Of a DNA stretch of 64,000 nt, positions 18,169 through 26,240 are shown piece after piece. The notes beneath the pieces are model-generated. The model saw only the letters and a list, made by a program, of their open reading frames with translations, ran no database searches and had not been told where the DNA came from. Each line of letters opens with the position of its first letter. The first letter of the stretch is position 1. A program made the position numbers and the translations under genes. Source of the stretch: Dyadobacter soli (GTDB lineage: Bacteria > Bacteroidota > Bacteroidia > Cytophagales > Spirosomataceae); assembly GCF_900101885.1 (NCBI RefSeq), contig NZ_FNAN01000001.1, positions 310,001 to 374,000 of the forward strand, written 5' to 3'.

Positions 18169-19047
18169 ATGAAACGACTATTTTTAATCCCTATCATAAT
18201 ATTGGCGCTTGTCGCATGCAGCGGGCCGAAAGAAGAGGACAGTACGGTAGCATTTGCGGTAGAAACCGCACCGCTGCCACCCCATGAGAACGTTGCTAAT
18301 GCGGAGGTCATGGCGCATCCATTAAGGGAGAAACCTGCACCGGAAGTAGCGGCAAGCGCAGCGGCCATCGAAAGAAAATTTATAAAAACAGGGCGTATTG
18401 CATTTGATACCGACGATGCCGACGCGACACGTAAGACGATCATGGCGGCTGTGAAGGCAGGTAACGCCTATATAAGTAGGGACGATGAGGAACGTAGCAG
18501 TAGCGCAGTCAGCTACACGATAGTTGTGCACGTACCTGCTGCCCGTTTCGAATCGTTTATCGCTTCGGCGACGAAAGGCGTTACGGATTTCCGGGAGAAA
18601 TCTATCTCCAATGAAGATGTAACAGCGCGATATGTCGACACAGAGTCGCGGTTAAAAACCAAAAAGGAAATAGAAAACCGCTACCGCGCCTTGCTAGCAA
18701 AGGCTAATACTGTGACCGACATGCTGGAAATTGAAGAGAAGCTCGGAGAGATACGCACGGATATTGAAGCCACCGAAGTGCAATTCCGCCAGCTGAATGG
18801 CGATATTAAATATTCAACGCTGCATATTGTTTTCTACAAATCGATCGACTCATCCATTCCATTTCTGACGGATCTCGCCGACGCATTCAAGCAAGGCGTA
18901 GAAAACCTCCGCGCATTTACGGTGGTGCTCGTAGCGGTGTGGCCGTTTGTGTTGCTGGCGATCGGCGTGATCATGGTGCTTAACTGGTTAAGAAAGAGGA
19001 GGAAAACGCCGGTAAAAAAGGAGGCCGCCGGGCTGTCTTCCGAGTAA
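18169..19047 (+). CDS. DUF4349 domain-containing lipoprotein
   Basis: A 292-residue membrane lipoprotein. I chose the ATG at 18169 because it opens directly into a lipoprotein signal, MKRLFLIPIIILALVAC (Cys17). An upstream TTG would add 19 residues before it. The DUF4349 domain covers about 70-275: FIKTGRIAFDTDDADATRKTI, a parallel coiled region (YVDTESRLKTKKEIENRYRALLAKANTVTDMLEIEEKLGEIRTDIEATE) and the closing YSTLHIVFYKS, then a C-terminal membrane helix (about 240-268, FTVVLVAVWPFVLLAIGVIMVLNWL) with a basic tail. Family function is not known; members are thought to be envelope proteins. It is monocistronic as far as can be seen. Confidence 0.9.
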   Translation: MKRLFLIPIIILALVACSGPKEEDSTVAFAVETAPLPPHENVANAEVMAHPLREKPAPEVAASAAAIERKFIKTGRIAFDTDDADATRKTIMAAVKAGNAYISRDDEERSSSAVSYTIVVHVPAARFESFIASATKGVTDFREKSISNEDVTARYVDTESRLKTKKEIENRYRALLAKANTVTDMLEIEEKLGEIRTDIEATEVQFRQLNGDIKYSTLHIVFYKSIDSSIPFLTDLADAFKQGVENLRAFTVVLVAVWPFVLLAIGVIMVLNWLRKRRKTPVKKEAAGLSSE

Positions 19048-19107
19048 CCGCATGCAACGTTTTGGGAGGCAAAACTGTCTCCCAAGGCGAATCTTGCTTC
19101 CTGACTT

Positions 19108-19947
19108 ATGAAACGACTGCTACACACCGCACTGCTGCTTTGGTTCGCGCTTTTTGCCGGTTGCAAGATCCGCGACGAGCTGAACGTCATGGACCGGGAT
19201 GGGTTATCCCTTTACTGGCATCACGCTGCCGATACCCAAAAAGGAAGGTATCTGTTTTTTAGTTTTCTCAATGCCGAACCTTCCACGGAAAAGTTCGACT
19301 ATAAATTTGAATACAAAATTCAGGGGCGCGTCATCGACGTCAGGCTGACCGAAAAGATCAGCAAAGGAAAATGCCCGATATTTCCAGGATCTTACGGTGA
19401 TGAGTGTTCTTCCTGGGGGAACATTTATATCCCGGAAAGCGAGCTGTCGCAGGGAACTTACCAGTTTCGGCTGCAAACCGGCAAGTCGATAGTCACATCG
19501 GAGCTCGTGGTGGGAGATATCCAATTTGAATTGAAGGTACCGGCGAACGGCCATTTCATAAACAGAGTTCCGGTTATCTACGCAATTCCTAAAAATATCG
19601 TTTTTGGGGCTGTTTCATACAATGGAGCAGCAAATGAGCTATTTGCCAGTGCATTGATCGACGATCTGACCAAGGCCGGGCTTAAACCTGCCATTGTTCC
19701 GCCGCACCCCTATGAATTTATGATGCGGGATAACCGGCCACACCTGTCGAAAGACTTTTGGGAGCCCGATAACTATTCGATTTTTTTGCTTTTCAGCTGG
19801 AATGGCGAACACAAAAGAGTGGCGGAGATCTGTAAAGAGCATTTTGAAAAATCGCAAAAGCGACTGGGGATCGCATTATGGAACAGCGATTTCATGGAGC
19901 AGATAACTGCGGAACAGAACGGTAATTTCACCACATTTCTTCGCTAA
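19108..19947 (+). CDS. Lipoprotein of unknown function
   Basis: A 279-residue predicted lipoprotein with lipobox FAGC (Cys19). The first half is beta-rich, resembling a small Ig-like sandwich (YLFFSFLNAEPSTEKFDYKFEYKIQG, then LSQGTYQFRLQTGKSIVTSELVVGDIQFELKV), with a possible disulphide between the cysteines of KCPIF and GDECSSW. The second half is alpha/beta (FASALIDDLTKAGLKPAIVPPHPYEFMM, HKRVAEICKEHFEKSQKRLGIALWN). I do not recognise the family. It lies 60 bases after the DUF4349 gene on the same strand, and its last 4 bases overlap the end of the convergent membrane HTH-PKD gene. Confidence 0.75.
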   Translation: MKRLLHTALLLWFALFAGCKIRDELNVMDRDGLSLYWHHAADTQKGRYLFFSFLNAEPSTEKFDYKFEYKIQGRVIDVRLTEKISKGKCPIFPGSYGDECSSWGNIYIPESELSQGTYQFRLQTGKSIVTSELVVGDIQFELKVPANGHFINRVPVIYAIPKNIVFGAVSYNGAANELFASALIDDLTKAGLKPAIVPPHPYEFMMRDNRPHLSKDFWEPDNYSIFLLFSWNGEHKRVAEICKEHFEKSQKRLGIALWNSDFMEQITAEQNGNFTTFLR

Positions 19948-21287
19948 AAATTCCCCGCAAACACCTTACCCGTTTTCAAATCCTTCAACCGCACGGAGCG
20001 GATGGTACCGATGCCGGCGAACATGATATCCAGGCCGTAAATGTGCCTCAGCGCCTTGTTATAGGTGCTTTGGTAAACCTCCCTGCCGTTAATGAGCAGT
20101 GTGGCCCGGCGGTTCACGACTTTCATGCCGATCGTTCCACCGGTGGTAAGGTCTGCGCCGAGGAAGTCGGGGCCTTCCGAGCGGCCGTCTTTGCGCAGTT
20201 CCGAAAATTGCAGTTTACTCCAATGCACGCAGCCAGGTTTCATGATATCGACCATGTGATTGGACGAATCCCCGAAAACGGTCAGGCGTACCTGTGAGCA
20301 GCGCACACCCGGGCGTGGCGGCGAGGCTTTCACATCCACGAGCAATTCGAAATTATCGCCGTCGATGCCGGTGAGGTGGGTGTTGATAAAGTTTACAAAA
20401 AAGGTCCGGTTGGTATCGACGCCCGCGCGGGCTATCTCGTTGACGCTGATGCTGTTGTGGCCATTTGAAAATAGGTCCGGTGCTTCGATCGGGTACACGC
20501 GCGTCGTGTCGTACATCATGTTGGCCGTGGCGGTCCAGCCGTTGGTATGCAGGAAAACCGGCACGGTATCCAGCGCGATCCCCGCTTTTTTCAAAACGGC
20601 AAAATAGCGCCCGGGCACCTCGTAATAGTGTGAATAGACGCTGTCCCTGGCATTCAGCTGCATTTTGTCATTATCTCCAAAATCAATGGAATACTCATTG
20701 GAAAGCTCGGAAACCTGGCTGAAATTCCGCAGTACGAATACGGCCGAATGCGGATTGCCGCCCTCGGGATTTTTACAGAACAGGGTTACTGCCGGTTGTT
20801 TATTCTGCCAGAACACGAAGCCTCGCCATGCGGCTATGGCAATCAAAAGCAATGCAAAAACCGCAGACAGCAACTTGCGAAAAGGAAATTGACGCCTGCT
20901 TGACGGAAACGTCGCCACCTCGGTAGGTGTGACAATGATCGGTCGAATGGCCGGTTGCTCGGCGATGCTGACCTGCCGCTCGCTTGACTGCGAACCGATA
21001 AACTTGTCCCAATCCTTAAAGCCCACATATTGCGCCAAAGCGTCACGCGTCGCTTTCTGGGGATAATAGCGCGCATCCGTCTTTATTTTCCCGAAAATTC
21101 TTTTCAAAGTATTCGGGCTGATCTGTACCTGCGTCTTTTTATAAAGGATATGACTCAGCCTGACAAAATCCCCGTTGGGCCATTCCTGGCTGTCGGGCTT
21201 GCCGTAGGTGTCGGCCACGAGTTGACAACAGCGATCGAGGAGGTCTAGATTGCTCGCCTTGTCTTGTCCATTCTCCATAGTAATCAT
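19944..21287 (-). CDS. Membrane protein with cytoplasmic HTH-like N-terminus and extracytoplasmic PKD-like region
   Basis: A 447-residue protein of unusual build. Residues about 12-100 are helical and resemble a DNA-binding or HTH-type module (LSHILYKKTQVQISPNTLKRIFGKIKTDARYYPQKATRDALAQYVGF reads like a short HTH followed by a second helical pair). A basic stretch (RRQFPFRK) leads into one membrane helix (about 137-160, LLSAVFALLLIAIAAWRGFVFW). The outer part has a PKD-like sandwich (about 185-245; YSIDFGDNDKMQ, HYYEVPGRYFAVLKKAG) and a second beta-rich, lectin-like domain ending VRLKDLKTGKVFAGNF. It is divergent from the second SusCD operon, across a 172-base promoter region, which suggests a one-component membrane regulator of that operon. 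The role is inferred and the family unnamed to me. Confidence 0.7.
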   Translation of the reverse strand: MITMENGQDKASNLDLLDRCCQLVADTYGKPDSQEWPNGDFVRLSHILYKKTQVQISPNTLKRIFGKIKTDARYYPQKATRDALAQYVGFKDWDKFIGSQSSERQVSIAEQPAIRPIIVTPTEVATFPSSRRQFPFRKLLSAVFALLLIAIAAWRGFVFWQNKQPAVTLFCKNPEGGNPHSAVFVLRNFSQVSELSNEYSIDFGDNDKMQLNARDSVYSHYYEVPGRYFAVLKKAGIALDTVPVFLHTNGWTATANMMYDTTRVYPIEAPDLFSNGHNSISVNEIARAGVDTNRTFFVNFINTHLTGIDGDNFELLVDVKASPPRPGVRCSQVRLTVFGDSSNHMVDIMKPGCVHWSKLQFSELRKDGRSEGPDFLGADLTTGGTIGMKVVNRRATLLINGREVYQSTYNKALRHIYGLDIMFAGIGTIRSVRLKDLKTGKVFAGNF

Positions 21288-21318
21288 ACAATAAACTTCT
21301 GTATGTCAGCTTTTTAGG

Positions 21319-21390
21319 TTGTCCATAATTTTGGATAGCGAACTGGCTAAGCGCATTTGAAAATCTCCGTATTGTCCAATTTTATATTTG
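21319..21390 (+). promoter_or_regulatory. Candidate promoter of the second SusCD operon with repeated TTGTCCA
   Basis: A TATATTTG box (21383-21390) fits the Bacteroidota -7 element TAnnTTTG, with a TTTG at 21356-21359 as a candidate -33 element (23-base spacing, a little long). The heptamer TTGTCCA occurs twice in direct orientation, at 21319-21325 and 21372-21378, the second overlapping the promoter spacer. The first copy begins a partial dyad (TCCATAATTTTGGA). These could be sites for a regulator such as the divergent membrane HTH protein. The SusC start is 70 bases downstream of the box. Confidence 0.45.
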
Positions 21391-21459
21391 CTCACTCAAA
21401 TTTTTGATCTGTGCCGTCGGAAGCTTCCGAAGGCATGAAACCCTAAATATTGGAAAAAT

Positions 21460-24400
21460 ATGCGACAAAAAATTCTACTAGGCTGCGCCTTGCTGTTTGC
21501 TTCCATGGGACCGCTGCTCGCGCAAATGCGGCAGCTTACCGGTAAAGTGACCGACGAAGGCGCAAAAGACCTGCCCGGCGTCAGCATCGTCGTTAAAGGC
21601 ACCCAGCGCGGAACGGTCACGGACGCGAACGGCGATTACGCCATAGCATTACCGGACGGCGAATCCGTGACGCTTACATTCTCATTTGTAGGTTACCAAA
21701 GCCAGGACATCGCGCCCGGCGCGCAAACCAAACTGAACGTCACCCTGAAACAAAGCGACAATGCACTGTCGGAAGTAGTGGTGGTGGGTTATGGTACGCA
21801 GAAAAAGAAAGACCTTACCGGCGCTATCTCGTCGATTGGCGCACGGGATGTGGGCGGACGGCAGACGTTACAGGTCTCGGATGCATTGCAGGGCAGCGTG
21901 GCAGGCGTTTCGGTTACCCGCAGCAGCGGTGCGCCGGGCTCGGGGTCAAGCATTCTCATCCGGGGCATTACCACGATCGGTACCAACAGCCCGCTGGTGA
22001 TCGTCGACGGCGTGCCGGTGGCAAGTATCGATAATGTGAACCCGGGCGACGTGGAGAACATCACAGTGCTGAAAGACGCGGCATCGGCGGCGATTTACGG
22101 TTCGCGTGGGGCGGCAGGCGTGATCCTGGTGACCACCAAACGTGCCAAAAGCGGGCAGGGGAGCCTCGAATACACGTACGAATACGGCGTGCAGCGCGCC
22201 ACGGCCACACCCGAATACGTGGGCGTGCAGGACTACATGCGGTATTTCAATGAGCAGGCGGTTAACGACGGTGCCACTGCCGGGCCGTTCGGCGATGCCT
22301 ACATTGCCTCCTACCTCGACAGCAACCGCGTAAATCCCGACGGTTTCCCGAATACCGACTGGCAGAAAGCGATGCTCACACGCAAAAGCGCACCGCGCCA
22401 GCGTCACGACCTGGTGTTCACGATGGGAACCGGGAAAATCAAAACGAAAGCGTCGTTGGGCTACGCGAGCTCCGGTGCGTTCTATGATAACCGTTCGTAC
22501 GACCGTTACCTGTTCCGTGTGAATAATGATATGCAGGTGAATGATAAAATGAGCGTCAATTTCGATGTTTTCTACAAAAGGACGACGAATAAGGGCAATG
22601 GCAACGAGCTTCCGGGCAATACCTACAATCCCATTTACGAAGCGAGGGTCATGCCTCCGATTTATGACGACGTGTATGAAAACGGCCGGCTGGCCGTGGG
22701 TAAGGACGGCCGTAACCCGCTGGCACAGCTCCGCGAGGGCGGTTTTACCCGGCAATTGTATAACCAGCTGGGCGGCAGGATGCAGTTTAATTACAAGCCG
22801 GTAAATGGCCTTACACTCACTGCATTGGTGGCGCCGGTGTTTGATTTCGATAAAGCCAAATACTTCTCCAAACAGATCCGCTTCACCAACCCCGATGGTA
22901 CCGTGGGCACGGTGGTGAACCAGGCGCGGACGGTACTGAACGAGGGCCGCTCCGAGGGAGTGACGATCAACGGACAGGTGCTTGTGAACTATGCCAGGGA
23001 ATTCAATGCAAAGCATTCGATCGATATTCTGGCGGGTTTTGAGGAAAATTACCGCTCGCAGGAATCGTTGGGCGCATCGCGGAGCGGATTTGCATTGACG
23101 GGCTTCCCTTACCTCAATTCCGGCTCCACCGAGCTGCGCGATAACAACGGCAGTGCCAACGAATCGGGCCTGCATTCATTCTTCGGGCGGTTGCAGTACA
23201 ATTTCAAAAGCAAATATTTTTTACAGGGAAACCTTCGTTCGGACCTTTCGTCGCGGTTTGCGTCGCAGTACCGGAAGGCCGTATACCCGTCGGTTTCTGC
23301 TGGCTGGACGATTTCTGAGGAGCAGTTTCTCAAAAGTACCGGCTGGCTTTCGTTCCTGAAACTCCGCGGGTCGTGGGGCGAGGCGGGCAATGAGCGACTG
23401 CTCGACAAGGATGGTAACCCGGCCTATTATCCCTACATGGCCACGATCGATTTTTCCACCGCATTGTTTTACCAGAATGGCGGCGTAGTACCCCTCACCG
23501 GCGGCGCGCAGCAGGTTTACGCGGTTGAGAATATCAGTTGGGAAACCAGCCGGACTGCCGATATCGGCCTCGACGCCTCATTTCTGAACGACCGGCTTAC
23601 ATTGGCGGCGGATTATTACAAAAAGACCACCACCAACATCCTGCTGCCGCTCGATATTCCGCTTTACCTCGGCTACGACAAGCCCAATCAAAACGCCGGA
23701 ACGCTGAATGTGAAGGGCTGGGAGCTCGAACTCGGCTGGCGTGACCGCATTAACAAGCTGAATTATTCCGTTTCGGCCAACCTGTCCGATGCCAAATCAA
23801 CCGTAGGAGATTTGAAAGGCACCGAATTCCGCGGCGATCAGATCGTGCGCAACGGCAGCCAGTACAACGAGTGGTTTGGATACATTTCAAACGGGTTATT
23901 CCAAACGGTGGACGAAATCAATGGAGCGCCGGTGCTGAATGTGACTACCAAACCCGGGGATGTCCGCTACGTGGATGTGAACCAGGACGGCAAGATTACG
24001 ACCGACGACAAAGTGCTGCTCGGAGGCGCATTGCCGCGCTATCTGTACGGTGGTAACCTTCGGGCCGACTACGAGGGTTTCGATGCGGGCATTACGTTCC
24101 AGGGTGTAGCCAAAAAGCTGTCACGGCTTAGTTCCGAAGTGACACAGCCGTTCGCCGAAGCATTCGGCAATATGCCCGCTGAAATGGCAGGTAAGTTTTG
24201 GAGTGACAATAACACGCCCGATCAGAACCTGAAAGCGACTTATCCGAGACTTTCGCGCACTTCCAATGCCGCCAACTATGCGCTTTCGGACTACTGGCTG
24301 ATGAGTGGCGCCTATTTCCGCCTGAAAAACGTCACATTGGGCTACACGTTGAAGGATGCACTGAAAAAGACCGGCGTGCAGTCGCTGCGGCTATACCTTT

Positions 24401-24516
24401 CGGCCAACGACGTGTTCTCACTCAGTAAGTTTCCCAAGTACCTCGACCCCGAATCGGGCAGCTATTCGTACCCGATCGTCGCCACTTTCATGGCCGGTGC
24501 CACCATCCGGTTTTAG
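21460..24516 (+). CDS. SusC/RagA-type TonB-linked outer membrane protein
   Basis: A 1018-residue transporter without a STN domain, so it is not wired to a FecR. It carries a signal peptide (1-21, ending PLLAQM), a CarboxypepD_reg domain (about 26-100; GKVTDEGAKDLPGVSIVVKGTQRGTVTDANGDY), the SusC box SEVVVVGYGTQKKKDLTGAI (about 104-123), a plug (PLVIVDGVPVASID, ITVLKDAASAAIYGSRGAAGVI) and a barrel ending YPIVATFMAGATIRF. The SusD partner starts 23 bases after the stop, and a large secreted protein follows. Several SusC-diagnostic strings are shared with the first SusC in this window, but the two are clearly different paralogues. Substrate unknown. Confidence 0.96.
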   Translation: MRQKILLGCALLFASMGPLLAQMRQLTGKVTDEGAKDLPGVSIVVKGTQRGTVTDANGDYAIALPDGESVTLTFSFVGYQSQDIAPGAQTKLNVTLKQSDNALSEVVVVGYGTQKKKDLTGAISSIGARDVGGRQTLQVSDALQGSVAGVSVTRSSGAPGSGSSILIRGITTIGTNSPLVIVDGVPVASIDNVNPGDVENITVLKDAASAAIYGSRGAAGVILVTTKRAKSGQGSLEYTYEYGVQRATATPEYVGVQDYMRYFNEQAVNDGATAGPFGDAYIASYLDSNRVNPDGFPNTDWQKAMLTRKSAPRQRHDLVFTMGTGKIKTKASLGYASSGAFYDNRSYDRYLFRVNNDMQVNDKMSVNFDVFYKRTTNKGNGNELPGNTYNPIYEARVMPPIYDDVYENGRLAVGKDGRNPLAQLREGGFTRQLYNQLGGRMQFNYKPVNGLTLTALVAPVFDFDKAKYFSKQIRFTNPDGTVGTVVNQARTVLNEGRSEGVTINGQVLVNYAREFNAKHSIDILAGFEENYRSQESLGASRSGFALTGFPYLNSGSTELRDNNGSANESGLHSFFGRLQYNFKSKYFLQGNLRSDLSSRFASQYRKAVYPSVSAGWTISEEQFLKSTGWLSFLKLRGSWGEAGNERLLDKDGNPAYYPYMATIDFSTALFYQNGGVVPLTGGAQQVYAVENISWETSRTADIGLDASFLNDRLTLAADYYKKTTTNILLPLDIPLYLGYDKPNQNAGTLNVKGWELELGWRDRINKLNYSVSANLSDAKSTVGDLKGTEFRGDQIVRNGSQYNEWFGYISNGLFQTVDEINGAPVLNVTTKPGDVRYVDVNQDGKITTDDKVLLGGALPRYLYGGNLRADYEGFDAGITFQGVAKKLSRLSSEVTQPFAEAFGNMPAEMAGKFWSDNNTPDQNLKATYPRLSRTSNAANYALSDYWLMSGAYFRLKNVTLGYTLKDALKKTGVQSLRLYLSANDVFSLSKFPKYLDPESGSYSYPIVATFMAGATIRF

Positions 24517-24539
24517 AAACCTTTTTTGACTGACAAAAC

Positions 24540-26210
24540 ATGAAAAAAACTATATTCCTGATGCTCCTCGCCGGCGCGACGGGCTGCCACACCCTGGACC
24601 TGAACCCGCTTTCGGAAGCTTCCACCGGCACATTTTATTCCAACCAGACCGAGCTCGAACTCGCCGTGAACGACCTGTACCGGCTCGCATTCTGGGGCAA
24701 CGACAACGAGCTGTTCAGCGACAACGAATGGCACCGCGGGCAACTCACCAATGCCGTGATCGGCGGAACGATGAATGCCGACGACGCCAATGTGCAGACG
24801 TTCTGGCTGAATTCTTACAAAGCTATCGCCCGGGTAAACTCGTTTTTGGCAAACAAAGAGCGGGCCGCTTCTAACACCCCGACCGCCGTGATCCTGCGCC
24901 TCGAAGCGGAAATGCGGCTGATACGTGCCTACCAGTATTCGCGACTGATCACGCATTTCGGCGACGTCCCGCTGCTGACCGAACCCGTTACGCTGGAAGA
25001 GTCGTACGGCGTGGCGCGCAGGAACCAGGCCGAAGTCCTGCAATTTGTTTTCGACGAACTCGATTTTGCCATTGCCAACCTGCCCGTTTCCTACGGAGCG
25101 GCGGAGGCTAAAAGGCTCACCAAAGGCGCCGCGCTGGCGATCAAGGCGCGTACGGCATTGTATACCGGTAAATGGGAGATCGCCCGTGATGCCTCGAAAG
25201 CGGTGATCGATCTCGGTGTATATGCATTGCACGGCAGCTATGCGCAGCTATTTCTGAAAGCGGGGGAAACGAGTAAGGAGATCATTGTCAGCGTGCCGCG
25301 CGATGAGAAGCAGCAGGTTTTCAACGGCGCGGGTTATGTGCAGGACAACATCTCGCGTAACGCGGGCGGGTTCGGTGCGCAGCTGCCCACGCGGGACATG
25401 ATGGACGCCTACGAATGCACGGACGGCAAGCCGATCGACGAATCGCCGCTGTACGATCCCAAAGCGCCTTTCAAAAACCGCGACCCGCGCCTGACGGCGA
25501 CCATCGTGGAGTTCAACACCCAATGGCTCGGCTACAATTACATGCCCCATCCGGATTCCCTAACAGTGTTCAGCTCGAAAGAAAACCGCCGTGTACCCAA
25601 CAAAGACACCCGCGCCGTAGCCGCATTTGCGAGTTTTACAGGGTTACTTTGGAAAAAAGGCATCGACCAGACCTGGCCGGACCGCCTCGTGGAAGACAAC
25701 GACGCCATCGTTGTCCGCTATGCCGAAATGCTCCTCACGTACGCAGAGGCCAAATTGGCGCTCGGAGAGATCGATGAAAGCGTTTTGAACAGTGTTAACC
25801 AGGTCCGGGCGAGGGCATACGGGGTAACAGCGGAGCAAACCAATGCATACCCTGCCATTACCAGTACCAATGCAGCCGCACTACGCAAAATACTCCGCCG
25901 GGAGCGCCGCGTGGAGTTCCCGCGCGAAGGCTTGCGGTATCTGGACCTTATCCGTTGGAAGCTTGCCGAAAAGGCATTATCGACCCCGGTAATCGGCCTG
26001 CCTGACCCCGCGACGCAAAACCGCGCCAAATGGCCGTTCCCGGGCGTAACGCCGCTCGACGACGACGGCCTGGCCGACTATTCAGGCTTCGGTACCGACG
26101 TGAAAACACTTTCGCAGCGCAGTTTCGACAAATCGCGGCAATACCTCTGGCCGATCCCTGCCGTAGAGCGGCGTGTGAACCCGGGCATTACACAGAATGC
26201 CGGATATTAA
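24540..26210 (+). CDS. RagB/SusD family nutrient-binding lipoprotein
   Basis: A 556-residue SusD lipoprotein, partner of the preceding SusC. It has the lipobox GATGC (Cys16) and a typical start (LDLNPLSEASTGTFYSNQTELELAVNDLYRLAFW). The helical TPR-like core includes LEAEMRLIRAYQYSRLITHFGDVPLLTEPV, and the C-terminal SusD_RagB part has IVVRYAEMLLTYAEAKLALGEID and LRRERRVEFPREGLRYLDLIRWKLAEKAL, ending YLWPIPAVERRVNPGITQNAGY. It is part of the operon 21460-28760. Confidence 0.96.
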   Translation: MKKTIFLMLLAGATGCHTLDLNPLSEASTGTFYSNQTELELAVNDLYRLAFWGNDNELFSDNEWHRGQLTNAVIGGTMNADDANVQTFWLNSYKAIARVNSFLANKERAASNTPTAVILRLEAEMRLIRAYQYSRLITHFGDVPLLTEPVTLEESYGVARRNQAEVLQFVFDELDFAIANLPVSYGAAEAKRLTKGAALAIKARTALYTGKWEIARDASKAVIDLGVYALHGSYAQLFLKAGETSKEIIVSVPRDEKQQVFNGAGYVQDNISRNAGGFGAQLPTRDMMDAYECTDGKPIDESPLYDPKAPFKNRDPRLTATIVEFNTQWLGYNYMPHPDSLTVFSSKENRRVPNKDTRAVAAFASFTGLLWKKGIDQTWPDRLVEDNDAIVVRYAEMLLTYAEAKLALGEIDESVLNSVNQVRARAYGVTAEQTNAYPAITSTNAAALRKILRRERRVEFPREGLRYLDLIRWKLAEKALSTPVIGLPDPATQNRAKWPFPGVTPLDDDGLADYSGFGTDVKTLSQRSFDKSRQYLWPIPAVERRVNPGITQNAGY

Positions 26211-26240
26211 TTTTATATTTTCCAGTTGATTATCAAATCT

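Noticed and set aside
21946..23175. A 409-codon antisense frame within the second SusC gene
   Set aside because: It lies wholly inside a well-supported SusC gene and its translation shows no family feature.
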